From Hsuehochloa calcarea (Eukaryota; Streptophyta; Magnoliopsida; Poales; Poaceae), in contig CM070596.1 of the NCBI GenBank assembly GCA_036346395.1, forward strand, positions 2,666,001 to 2,730,000: a stretch of DNA of 64,000 nucleotides, written 5' to 3'. Below, piece by piece: positions 47,866 to 58,440 of this stretch; position 1 is the first letter of the stretch; the number at the start of each line of letters is the position of its first letter. The notes below the pieces were generated by a model, which was not told the origin of the DNA, ran no database searches, and worked only from the letters and a program-made list of their open reading frames with translations. Both the position numbers and the translations under genes were made by a program.

Positions 47866-48589
47866 TAAATTATACTACCGCAAGTGCTATGCTTGCACGT
47901 ATGCACCGTGATTTAATTTCATTGTCCAAAAGGCTTGTATGCACGTACGCATATAATTAAACATGTACGTATATATATATTGTGACCGTAGACGTGTCGA
48001 ATAACAATCTACGTGCAGAATTCATGGAACTTGGAAAATAACATTGGTGTCTTTGCTCCCACGTGTCAATCTCATATTCCTCCGGTAAAAAAAAACAAAT
48101 CATTTTAGAATACATCCAGTAGAAACTTTCACTATCAATATATTTTAAAATATTTAGAGTAGATCCATAAAAACCATATGTGTAGATTCGTATCGAAAAA
48201 TACTATTATACTTATTATAATTTTATTGGGTTTTGTAAATATATTATAATAGTAATTTGTGATCAAAGTTGTATTTTAAGGGTTATATTGATATCCAAAA
48301 TTACTTATCTTTATGAATCAGAGACAGTATTATTTGTTAATTTATACATTTTACTAAATCAGTGAGCTATTTTTCCATGCCGCCGTGCTAGCAACTTAAT
48401 TAATAGTACGGCTGTTAGCATCATTCGAGATCTATCATCTCCGCACGCGGCCACTTCGAAGAGAGAGAAAATCATTCAAGATGCATGTCCCCCTGAGGCC
48501 CTGACAGACGGCTGCTAAATGCCAATATATGCCGGCACGGCACAAGAAATGACGATATATAGCTCTGAAACTCTAGATGTGTGGGCTGT
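47866..48589. other. AT-rich intergenic DNA with a MITE-like stretch
   Basis: About 48075-48330 resembles the body of Stowaway-type MITEs (TTCCTCCGGTAAAAAAAA start, runs of AATATTTTAAA), but I could not find a matching right end. No gene. Confidence 0.35.
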
Positions 48590-48925
48590 GCCGGTGACGA
48601 GTAGAAGAATAAATAAAAATTCTATTACATTAATTCTCAAAAGTAGAGTAAGTGAATAAATAATCCACACATAAACTGAACTTTCACTACGAAAATGATT
48701 AAGGGGCCACACCATGGACTAGGCAGTGGTCGGCAAAACTTCTTGCTCTACTCTCTTATATATACTCAGGGGAGAAGCCAGCCACAGCTTAAGCCTCGGA
48801 CTAGGACAACTGTTCTTCAGTTGAACTTGTATGTTTGACGATTTTTAAAAAGAATATTAACGGACTTTTGATATTAGGACTCGGGTTGTAGCTCGAGGCC
48901 TAGCTTTGCTCCTGCTTATACCCCA

Positions 48926-51647
48926 CACTACTGCAGATATAGTCATCACAGACGGCTCCAATCCGTCATCACAGACGGTTTTTAAACTGTCTGAATTTTT
49001 GTGTATGTGATGATATGAGGTCATCACATACGGTTTTTTAACCGTATGTGAAAAAGCTGTCATAGACGGTTCTAAACAATACCGTCTGTGAAAAAAGCTA
49101 TCCTAGACGGTTACGAATCGAACAAATCGTAGTAATTGATTATCACAAAGCGGTTCTTGTTCGAACAAATGCGTGATAAAAATTTTGATGACGGCTATTG
49201 TTTAGAACCGTCTGTGATAGCTTTTTCTATGAAAAAAATGATTTTTGAGCCAAACCAATCAATTGCTGGACAGTTGAACGTGAGTATCTGCATATGGTTG
49301 ATTACATGTAACACCCCAAAATGTCTTAATGCAAAAATACGGGATTTTTAAAACCTTTTCATGTGTCATCTATTGTCATGCTTTTTACCAGCATTATGAG
49401 ATTTATGTGATCTGTATTTCTTTTTTTGCCAACACAAGTGAATCCTAAACCACACAAACCCTAGAATCAGAATAAAGCTTAAAAACTAGTTAGTGTAGGT
49501 GACATGACATAGAGGCAACTATAGAGATGATTGTATCACATATATGTTTATGTGTTATTGAATAAGTGTTATTATGTTCCTTGAATGAATCATCAGTTAT
49601 AAAGATTAACGAGTATGTGACTTGTTGGTGAAGCTCTTTTAACTTATGATGATGTTGTTCTAAGTGTATCCCTGGTCGGATGTCACTGATCGGAACACTA
49701 GTGACTCCATCGACCAATACATGTATTGATTGATGACCATGTTTTACTGGTCATGGAGGATATCGAAACAATAATGTGAGCACATGTGTGAGAATATGGT
49801 GTTGGATTAACCCACCTTGAGACACTACTGAGATTGTTATGCTTTCATGTGTCATCAGTTGGTCTCAAGCAATGATGATGTATAATCTTTAGACCTGAGA
49901 TCAGCTGGTTTCCTACATGTGTAAGAGTACACTTTGGGGTTGCCAAACGCTACTTCGTAACTAGGTAGTTATAAAGGTAGCTTTCGAGTATGCTATGAAA
50001 CATGCGGAGGAATGTGACTGGTCAGATATGGGATTTGCCCCTCCTAACATAACAGGAGAGATATCTCTGGGCCCCTCGATGTGGTCAGATAAGGAAAGTC
50101 CATGGGTGACATAACATGTCATCTGGAGTTCAACCAGATATCGTGAGACAAAAGAAGAATACACGAGCTGGCCGTTTAGTTCGATTAGATACATACTATT
50201 CGTATGGAGATACGAGCTAGTCGTAGGCTGGTCGAACATGATCACTAAGTGGTTGAAACCTGGTCGTAAGGAGTTACGAACTGGTCGAGATCAAATATGA
50301 GTTGGTTGTAGGCTGATCGAAACCTGGTTGTAAGAAGTTGCGAACTGGTCGATACCAAATAGGATATGGTCGTATATCATATTGCATTAAGGTTTGTCCA
50401 ATATAATTCGTGTGTATTCGGGAATCGTTATGTCCTGCTAGGTGCCGCTGACGACTCGTGATCGGAAAGAAGTTTCTGAGTCACAACCGATTATGCATGA
50501 ACCTACAGGGTCACACACTTAATGGGTTGGAACAAACAAATACAGATACGATTCATCAAATGTGTTCGGATAGGATCCGTCACGGGTACTATTTAAGGAG
50601 ATTCTTGAGTCTGCTGGAAAGAGACATAGGTAGCAGAGGAGACATACGACAAGAGTTGACGTGAGTTGCTCCAAACCCTAGCTGCCATCTTCTTGAGAGA
50701 GCCATCCCCTACTACTTGGTGCTAGCACACCGGCGTACGGTGTTCCTGCGCTAGACGTGTGGATACCGTAGAGGCACTGCTGCGGTTGCTGTCGCGCTCG
50801 AGGACGATCCGCAACATTGCAAGGAAAGCGATCGGTTACTGGAGGATACGATCAGCGATGACTACACTGGACGATCAACTACATTGAACGACCAACTACA
50901 TTAGATGATCGACTACGACCACTACATCGACGCGCTCTTCGTTGGACCAGGTTGCTTCAACTCTTCTTCCGCTACATTGCGCATCTGGTGGTAACGATAT
51001 GTGATCTCTTGCTTGCCTGGCATCCTGGTTTACATGGTAGAATTTTTGAATTGCCTGCTAGCGTAGCCTACCTGTATCCCTTTAGTGGTATCAGAGCCAT
51101 CTTGCATAGTTTTTGATCTAGATCAGTCGCATATACTGGATATGTGACCGTAGTAGATTGGATCTATTACTGATCGGGTCTGGTAACCTAAATTGGTTCA
51201 TGTGGATGGAACGGTCTAGACACTGGTCGACTAGATCAAATGATGGGTTCGGCGATAGTAGATGGGTTTACGAGGAGGTATGAGTTAAAAGGATCAAATG
51301 ATTTACTCGACTTGTTTTCAACTACCTTGCATGATACTCCTACCGGTCGAAATTCTGTCATCGGAGTATGCTAGCGGTTCGTCAGGATACACAAGTTATC
51401 GAGAGGTTTTACATGAGAAGATCGGGCACCCCCACATCACCGTTTGTATTTAAAATCGTCTGCGATGATTCACAGACAGTTATTAACTAGAAGTGTCTGT
51501 GATAATTATATATCATAAACAGTTCTAGCCATCGCTACATATCACAGACGATTCTTATTAAAAATCGTCCGTGGTAAGTACAACACAGACGGTTACAAAT
51601 GAGCCGTTTGTGATGAGACGTCCAATATGATATGTTTTGTAGTAGTG
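48926..51647. mobile_element. CACTA (En/Spm) element, 2.7 kb, no transposase
   Basis: Starts CACTACTGCAGATA and ends TTTTGTAGTAGTG (complement CACTACTACAAAA), flanked by the 3-bp duplication CCA at 48923-48925 and 51648-51650. Subterminal repeats of the ATCACAGACGGTT type lie at 48940-49110 and 51450-51620 in opposing orientations, the usual transposase-binding arrays of CACTA elements. No transposase is present. The interior contains an LTR followed by a primer-binding site. Confidence 0.9.
49307..51098 (+). mobile_element. retrotransposon LTR and primer-binding site nested in the CACTA element
   Basis: TGGTATCAGAGCC at 51086-51098 is the standard initiator-methionine tRNA primer site. The sequence upstream, possibly from TGTAACACCCC at 49307, behaves as a 5' LTR: promoter-like and transcribed-leader-like text, and a diverged inverted copy elsewhere (55975-57185). 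The LTR end before the primer site (CCCTTTAG) is not a clean CA, so the exact boundaries are uncertain. About 330 bp of internal sequence follow before CACTA subterminal repeats resume; no gag or pol is present. Confidence 0.6.
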
Positions 51648-52025
51648 CCATATGTTTCACTATATTTGTTCACTTCCTCGGAAGTATCTGTTTCAATATA
51701 TTTGCCAATTAATAGAATCTATAGTATAGTTATTGTAATTTTTCTACTCTCTACCCTAACTTAAATGCTTTGGATGGGATTAAGTGTTTGTGGTTTGCCA
51801 TTTAATATAAGTATGTGTGGTCATTTCTAATTAATTGTTTCTTAAATTTGGTACTTCCTTGGTCCGTGCATATAACGAGTTGTGAACAAATATTGCAAAA
51901 CAAAAGGAGCATATTAATTATGCCGGAAAATTTTTGTAAAACACAGTCCCACCCAGCCTACTCAACGACTCGAGAAGCGCATACTGGGCACACGAAATTT
52001 CCTACCGTTGATCGATCAAGATGCC

Positions 52026-52900
52026 GATGATGAGTAGAAGAATAAATAAAAATTCTATGACATATCAGTGTTATTAATTCGGTCGGCAGATAAATAACCC
52101 ACACAACTTGTGGTTTATGTAAACTAAACTTTCACTTCAAAATTCACTGCAAAAATAATTAAGGAGCCACACCATGGACTAGGTAGGCAAAATTCCTTGC
52201 TCCATTCTCTTATACTCAGGGGCGGAGCCAGCCATAGCTTAAGCCTTGAGCTGGTACAACTATTCTTGAGTTGAACTTTGTATGTTTAGTGTTTTTTCAA
52301 GAGAATATTCACGGGTTTTTGATCTTTGACCTCGGGGTATATCTCGGTAGCTACTCTCTACACTTATATAAATGCATTAGAAGATGTTCATGATTTCGAA
52401 TGTATCCATTTCAAGATATTTATTTATTAAAATAATCCAGAGTATAGTTATTATAATTTTTTACTATCTACGTTTACATAAATGTATCGGAAGATGTTAA
52501 TTAGTTTAGATATGACATTTGATAGTACTATGTGTGATTATTTATTGAATTTCTGTTCCCCCCCCCCCCATAACCCGCGAGGCCACGTCGGCCGAAAAAA
52601 GCCTCCCGTCGGATGCGCGCCGGGCGGTCAGGATAGCGTGTGAGCATGCCTACGCTTGGTGTGTTGCTTATGCTCCTGCTAGGACACGCGTCTGGTGGGC
52701 CGCCACACGCCAGCGCTCTAGACGCCCGTGCCTCACACGCCCAGCGGGTCCGTCAACGCTACGCACGTGCGTGCTCGCGCCAGGGCGCGGGTGGTCTTCT
52801 AGTTTTAATTATTTCCGAAAGTTCTGCAAAACGCGGGCCCACCCGGCGTACTGGACAACTCGAGCAGCGCATGACGGGCTCACGTACCGCGCGACCTCCC
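52026..52900. repeat. second unit of the local tandem duplication
   Basis: Aligns with the two halves of 48590-52025 left after removing the CACTA element. It carries an extra GC-rich insert of about 240 bp beginning with a C-run (about 52558-52571) up to about 52800. After the insert the CCCACCCGGCGTAC and ACTCGAGCAGCGCATGACGG blocks resume the homology. Unit B lacks the CACTA insertion. Confidence 0.7.
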
Positions 52901-53869
52901 GCGAAGCTTCCTCTCCAACCAGACCTGGGTGACTTTGCCACGTGGCGGGGCGGCATTGGTCCCACCCAGAGAGCTTGCGTCATAGACCACGATTCGAAAA
53001 TTGCGTGCAGGACAAGGCGCGTTAGGATGTTCCTGCGGAGTTGCCCCCAGGGTGAAGCTTAAACACCTCGATTCTGTTAGTTTATCGGTGTTTGTTGGCA
53101 CGAAACAAAGGCTAAACAAATCCGATAAACCTAGGAATTACATGGGCACGTAGGGTTTTTTTTTTTCTCTTTGTTCTCATGTTTTATGTGGTTGTAACTC
53201 CGTGCTAAATATACGAGTAATAAAACTAGCTACGTGCCTTCTTCTCTCTTTTTTTACGGGGCTCGACATGAAATTATTTTAGTTTTTTAAAAAATAATAT
53301 TAATTTAAAAGATACTTAAAAATACTCAAAAAAATTTAAATACAAATATAGGTTCCTTAAGCTATTTGACCTACCGATATGCGACAAGAACCTATTTACT
53401 GCCAGTCGTCATTCCAACTGTCTGACGCTATTTTAACTGGCGATTTGTATTTAAGAATGTGCAAATCGTCAGTTAAACTAGCGACAGAGGCAGGCGATAT
53501 ATACCCCCAAAATTCAGTGGTAAATTCATTTTAATTGTAGAAAAAAGAGAAGAGAGAGAGAGGACGAGAGGGGAGAAGAGATGTAGCGAAGCCTTACCAG
53601 TTCTTGCCCCGGGGGGGATAGAGCAGGAGATCTGGTCGCTTATTTTGGAAGTAAATATTCTTGAAATTTTGTACATAAATTCAAAACCTTGTAGGTTAGC
53701 AAATAAAAATAGTGACACATAATTCAATGGATTAGATAATTTTAAGTGTATTGCTCTTTGATGTAATACATCATTTTAGCTATATCTGGTTTAGTTCATT
53801 GTACAAATATTATTTATATTGCGGTACTCGAATGATTTAGAATAAATCCACAAAAATACAAATAAAACT
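52901..53869. other. intergenic DNA with CACTA-like subterminal motifs
   Basis: At 53395-53500, inverted motifs AACTGGCGATT and AATCGTCAGTTAAACTAGCG occur close together, similar in style to CACTA subterminal arrays. No terminal CACTA or duplication was located. No gene. Confidence 0.35.
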
Positions 53870-54525
53870 TTGTAGGTTTTTATTTTTACACGGTAAATAT
53901 TTTGTTAATGACGAAAATACCTTTTTAACCAGAAAATAGGAGAGACCTCTAAAAATTCTATAAGAAATTCATAGTAGGTACACAAGGTATGTATAATTGA
54001 ATTAAAATATCATGAACTTGATATTTGTTTCCATTTGTACATGGTAAAATTTTTATAAATGCTGGAGACACTTTTAAACAAGAAAAATAACAAAATACCT
54101 ATTAAAAATCTATAAAAGTTGTAGGGTAGCTAAATAAGGTATGTAGAACTTTGTCAAAATAATCCTAGCTTAATTTTGGATTCCATTTGTGTACGGTAAA
54201 TATTCTGTTAATGCCAAAAATACTTTTTAAATTACAAAATAAGTATTTTGTAAATGCTATAGACACCTCTAAAAATTGTAAAAAATATATCCAAAGTTGC
54301 TATATAGGGCATGTAGAGTTGAACTAAAATATTGTGAACCTAATTCTGGTTTCCATTTGTACATAATATGTATTTTGTAAATGCTATAGACACTTTCTAA
54401 ACAAGGAAAGTAGCAAGATACCTATAAAAATTGCAAAGTATCTAAATAGGGTATATAGAGCTTAATCAAAATAACCCTAACTTAATTTTAATTTCCATTT
54501 GTGCATTGTAAATATTATGTTAATG
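53870..54525. repeat. ~150-bp tandem repeats upstream of the PMD pseudogene
   Basis: Each unit opens with TTTCCATTTGTRCAT or similar, then GTAAATATTTTGT.AATG. The middle carries ATAGACACCTCTAAAAA, and GTATGTAGA plus TCAAAATA..CCTAACTTAATTTT comes near the end. Unit starts are near 53880, 54029, 54181, 54349 and 54491 (spacing 142-168). They are AT-rich and non-coding, and end just before the mobile-domain coding remnant. Confidence 0.75.
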
Positions 54526-54584
54526 TCGCTTCTTATTACTTTTTGTATATATTTTGTAGTATTTACAATGTATGCACTGAATTT

Positions 54585-55990
54585 TCAAATATGGCGGACC
54601 CATGAGACGTTGTGCAGTAGTCGTACGAGTTGCTTGACCCAGTTATTGATGCGCACCACCATAGCCACCTTAACACCATCCTCCCCCAGGAGGGCGATGC
54701 GGCGATTGAGCTTGGTGCGTTGCGGTTGCGCACACCCATGAGGGCATGGAGGGTGGACCCATGTTGGGTTTCGAGGTACGTGTAGTTGTGACATTTGTAT
54801 ACTCAATTGCAGTCTAAGTACTTTGGGTGGACTTTCATTTATTCTTAATCCTTTCGACGCAGGTTGAGAGCGACAGACCTCCTTCCACTAGCGAGGATTG
54901 TGGAGGCGACATGGGAGGATGACCAGGACCGCGCGGGCAGTGGTCGTACATCAAGGCACTTACCATACGACCGGTGCCTTCTGACCGCATTGGTTGACCG
55001 GTGGAGGCCATAGACGCACACGTTCCACCGGTCCTCCCATGTGGGGAGATGGCACCAACGCTTCAAGATGTGACCTTCCTGGCCGGGTTACCCTACGCGG
55101 GCTTCCCCCTTGCGGAGCACGACGTCCTGGCCATGCGGTGCACTGACATCCTCGCGAGGTTCCAGGGGGTGATTCTTCCCAACACCGGCTACATGGAGTT
55201 TAGCAGCACCCACAAGCCGTCACAGAAGTGGATCTATCAGTTCTACGTAAGTTTTTATAACTATTGTCCTTCCGCTTCAATTGTTTTGTGCAACTTGATG
55301 ATGTGTCTCTATCTTCTTGCGATCGGGCGTATGGCGGAGGGCGCACACGTAGTACACAGTGAGGAGGCACTTTGAGGCCTACTTGCTATGACTATTCAGA
55401 AGGGTGATATTCCTAGGGTTCTATGGCGACAACGTCAACAAGAACATGATCTGGTATGCACGTGAGCTGGCGGACTTGGAGGTGGAGGCGATCCAACTAT
55501 ACGCCTGGGGCCCAACGGTGCTGTGTGCGATGTGCCATGCCATGGGAGACACATCTCACCAGGTTCGGATAGCTCCATCCTCTCCGGATACCCTCTGCTT
55601 CTTCAGTTGTGGTCCTTCGAGCGTTTCCAAATCGGACGACCACAGCTGGACCAGGGAGCATACATCGCCGCCATGTTCGTCGACGATGATGATGTGGATC
55701 GACCAACCATGGGTACGATGTGGTGTCGCTGACAGGTAAGTTTTTAGAATATTTACTCTTTTTCGTAATGTAATTCTATTTCTTGTGCTAAGTTTTCGTT
55801 GCTCTATTCTATAGGCCACCTTCACTCCAATCACCACACACGCGTCCTGCCCAAACTATGTTGCAATGTTCGATCAGTTGATGGATGATCGTGTCATATG
55901 GACACCGTACACTCTCGATAGCGTGTACACGTGAGCACCCCGAGGCCTGTCGAGCTTGTGCACATGAGACCACATGTACTGGTATTGGGA
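54585..55990 (+). pseudogene. plant mobile domain (PMD/MAIN-like) pseudogene
   Basis: Plus-strand text in several frames matches the plant mobile domain carried by grass transposons and by MAIN/MAIL1 proteins. In order: LGALRLRTPMRAWRVDPCWV (about 54710), LRATDLLPLARIV after a short intron (about 54864), LTALVDRWRP then stop then THTFH (54980), CGEMAPTLQDVTFLAGLPYA (about 55040), KWIYQFYV, VIFLGFYGDNVNKNMIWYAR (about 55405), SGYPLLLQLWSFERFQIGRP (about 55580) and WTPYTLDSVYT (about 55905). A TAG and at least one frameshift in the signature region, plus others later, make it non-coding. Likely a transposon-borne copy, not a host gene. Confidence 0.75.
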
Positions 55991-57185
55991 TACGGGTAGG
56001 CTATGATAGCGGACAAATAAAAATTCTAACACGTAAACGAGGATGTCATGCAAGTAAGTGATCATAGATCTTTACCACCGATGCACAGTGCAACAAAAGA
56101 AGAGTTAGAGCAGCCTGGTCTAACAAAGAGTGCGTCGATGTAGTGGTCGTAGTCAATCATTCACTGTAGTCGATTGCCTACGTAGTCGATCGTCCACTGT
56201 AGTCGATCGTCCAACGTAGTTGATCGTCCTCGTAGTCAATCATCCTCGTAGCCAATCGTACTCTCCAGCAACCAATCGAGTTTCTCGCCAAGGTCGTGGG
56301 TCGTTCTAAAGCGCAACAGCAACCGCAATAGCGCCTCTACGGTATCCACACATCTAGGGAAGGAACAATCGTACGCTGGTGTGCTAGCACTAACTCGTAC
56401 GGTCGGGCTCTCAAGAAGATGGCGGTTAGGGTTTGGAGCAATTCACGATAACTTTTGTCGTGTGTCTTGTCTATCCTCCTTCTCCCATCAGCCTCAAGCA
56501 TCTCCTTATACAGTGCCCATGACGGATCCTATCCGAACACGTTTAACAAATCGTATCCGTATTGGTTTGTTCCATCCCGATAAGTGTGTGACCCTGTAGG
56601 TTCATATGTAGTTCGGTTGTAACTCGAAAGCCTTTTCCGACCATGAGTTGTTAGCGGTACCTACCAGGACATAGTGATTCCCGAATACACATAAATTATA
56701 TCGGACGAACCTTAATACAATATGATATATGACCAGGTCCTATTTGGTCTCGACCAGGTTTGGACTAGCCTACGACCAGCTCATATTTGGTCTCGACCCA
56801 TTTGTAACTCCTTATGACAGGTTTCGTCCACTTAGTGATCATGTTTGACCCGCCTACGATCAGCTCGTATCTCCATACGACTGATCTGTATTTGATCGAA
56901 CTGAACGGCTAGCTCGTGTATTCTCCCTTTGCCTCATGATATCTGGTTGAACTCCAGGTAAGATATTATGTTATCCATGGATTGTTCAATACTTTCTCGA
57001 TCGAGTGTCGAATAACATCACGTGGTCGAACTCTTCGACCACCGGTGGTATGGCCATGCACTTTCGTTATCCGATCACATCGAGGGGCCCGGAGATATTT
57101 CTCATGTTATGTTAGGAGTGGCAAATCCCATATCTGACCAGCCATATTCCTCTGCATGTTTCATAGCATACCTGAAATCTATTTT
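55975..57185 (-). mobile_element. inverted copy of the LTR found at 49985-51098
   Basis: The reverse complement aligns with the nested LTR in the CACTA element, from AGGTATGCTATGAAACATG through ACACGAGCTAGCCGTTCAG, CCTCTACGGTATCC and TCTTGAGAGAGCC-type blocks to GCCTACCCGTATCCC next to the primer site. Identity is moderate, with small indels. It appears to interrupt the PMD pseudogene, whose C-terminal text resumes at 57186. Confidence 0.65.
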
Positions 57186-57440
57186 GGCCGGTCGGCCTTC
57201 GCACGGCGAGAGCAGCCAGGTCTCTGTGGGATCTTCACGGTACCGCAAGGCGCGTCAGAGCGAGCCAACCAACACAACACTCTCTCACGACACCCCTTCT
57301 GGCTACTCGCGTCAGTAGGGTGCCTCGGCCGCTGAGCCTTTGACCTAGTCGTACCAGTGCCCGCAACCGCCTCGGTCGAGGCCAAGAGCCACACGTGGGG
57401 TACGTCCCAAGAGGGCTCGCGAGTAGATATTTGTTCTTGT
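57186..57440 (+). pseudogene. probable C-terminal remnant of the PMD transposon gene
   Basis: A basic, Ser/Arg/Pro-rich frame containing SSQVSVGSSRYRKARQSEPT and, after a stop, SYQCPQPPRSRPRATRGVRP. Such tails follow the mobile domain in related transposon ORFs. Assignment is by position and composition only. Confidence 0.35.
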
Positions 57441-57559
57441 AAATATCGGTCATGTCATGCAAATATAAATTTCTGCACAACTTACATTATGCTAGTATTG
57501 TGTTTCGGTACTGTTTATTCTTGTGTGTACAGGTAACCATGTAAGTGAGTCAACATCGC

Positions 57560-57830
57560 GACACCCCATCTTTTCAAACCTTAAAGAACGCGCTTTGTCA
57601 CGCCACATGCTGCCACTTTTGCAGACCTAGTTGACAACACACTGCGACATTACCTTTTTAGGCCGAAAAGGCCATACTCTGCCATACCACATTTTCAGAC
57701 TAAATAGAATGCACTACCACACACTACCACTTTTGCAGACTAAGATGACAACACACTGCAACGCTACCTTTGCAGACATAAAAGACCACACTCTGCCACG
57801 CTACCTTTTCAGATCGAAAGACCCATTATA
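57560..57830. repeat. ~114-bp tandem repeats
   Basis: GACAACACACTGCRACRYTACC occurs at 57633 and 57747, with CACTACCACTTTTGCAGAC-like blocks before each and TCTGCCAYRCYACMTTTTCAGA after each. Two clear units and one partial upstream unit (from about 57590) lie directly before the ORF at 57937. Confidence 0.65.
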
Positions 57831-57936
57831 AAAGGAGGGAGACGAGAACTGGAGGAGAAGAGAGCTAGAGGAGAACACTACACCACCATACCCAACACTT
57901 CACCAAAGCTTGGTTCACACGACTGAGAGGAAGGAG

Positions 57937-58440
57937 ATGTCAAACTCGTCAGCGAAGTTCTACGCGAAGATGTTGTGGGAGCGCAAGTAGCTTGCTGAGA
58001 GGGCTAAACCCTACCCGAATTGTTCTACGAAGGATGTGTTGGTACCAACAAAGTTCCCATGCCCACAGCGTGTGTCGAAGAACCGGCAAAGATCATATAG
58101 TCGACACACCCGGCGACCGCCGGCGTACTACATGTGCGGGAACATTCTTGTAAGCGAATCTTTCACACACATAGATTTTTTAAATATTACGTTCCTATCC
58201 ACATACCCCTAACTATATCTGCGCTTAATGGCAGTGGGAGATGCGATGTAACTTCTTTCAATAGATCGATGATCCAGACATGTACGATAGGACGTTCATC
58301 GAGCAGAAGTATAAGTTGAACTATGTGATGCGAGCCGAGACCACCGAAGGATCCCAGGAAAGCAAGGTGGTGGTGGAGGTCCCTGTCTGTAAAGTCGAGT
58401 ACTCTTGGGCGGCGCACGATGAACAAGGGGAATGCTTCTA
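57937..58440 (+). pseudogene. transposon-associated ORF with GRF-zinc-finger-like text, disrupted
   Basis: From ATG 57937: MSNSSAKFYAKMLWERK, a TAG, then VPTKFPCPQRVSKNRQRSYS and RRPPAYYMCG. After a probable intron with acceptor near 58235 comes WEMRCNFFQ, another TAG, then IDDPDMYDRTFIEQKYKLNY. The pattern of Cys, basic RRPPAYYMCG and CNFFQ-ID resembles the GRF-type zinc finger found beside mobile-domain genes in grass transposons. Two TAG stops make the copy inactive as written; both fit CAG or TGG decay. Function is not known. Confidence 0.45.

Larger units (their letters stand above)
48590..52025. repeat. first unit of a local tandem duplication (split by a CACTA element)
   Basis: 48590-48922 and 51651-52025 together align in order with 52026-52900. 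Shared blocks: GAGTAGAAGAATAAATAAAA, CACACCATGGACTAGG, TTGCTC.A.TCTCTTATA, CAGCCA.AGCTTAAGCC, AGAGTATAGTTATT-like and ACTCGAGAAGCGCAT. The CACTA element at 48926-51647 lies inside this unit only, so it inserted after the duplication. No coding content is recognised. Confidence 0.75.
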
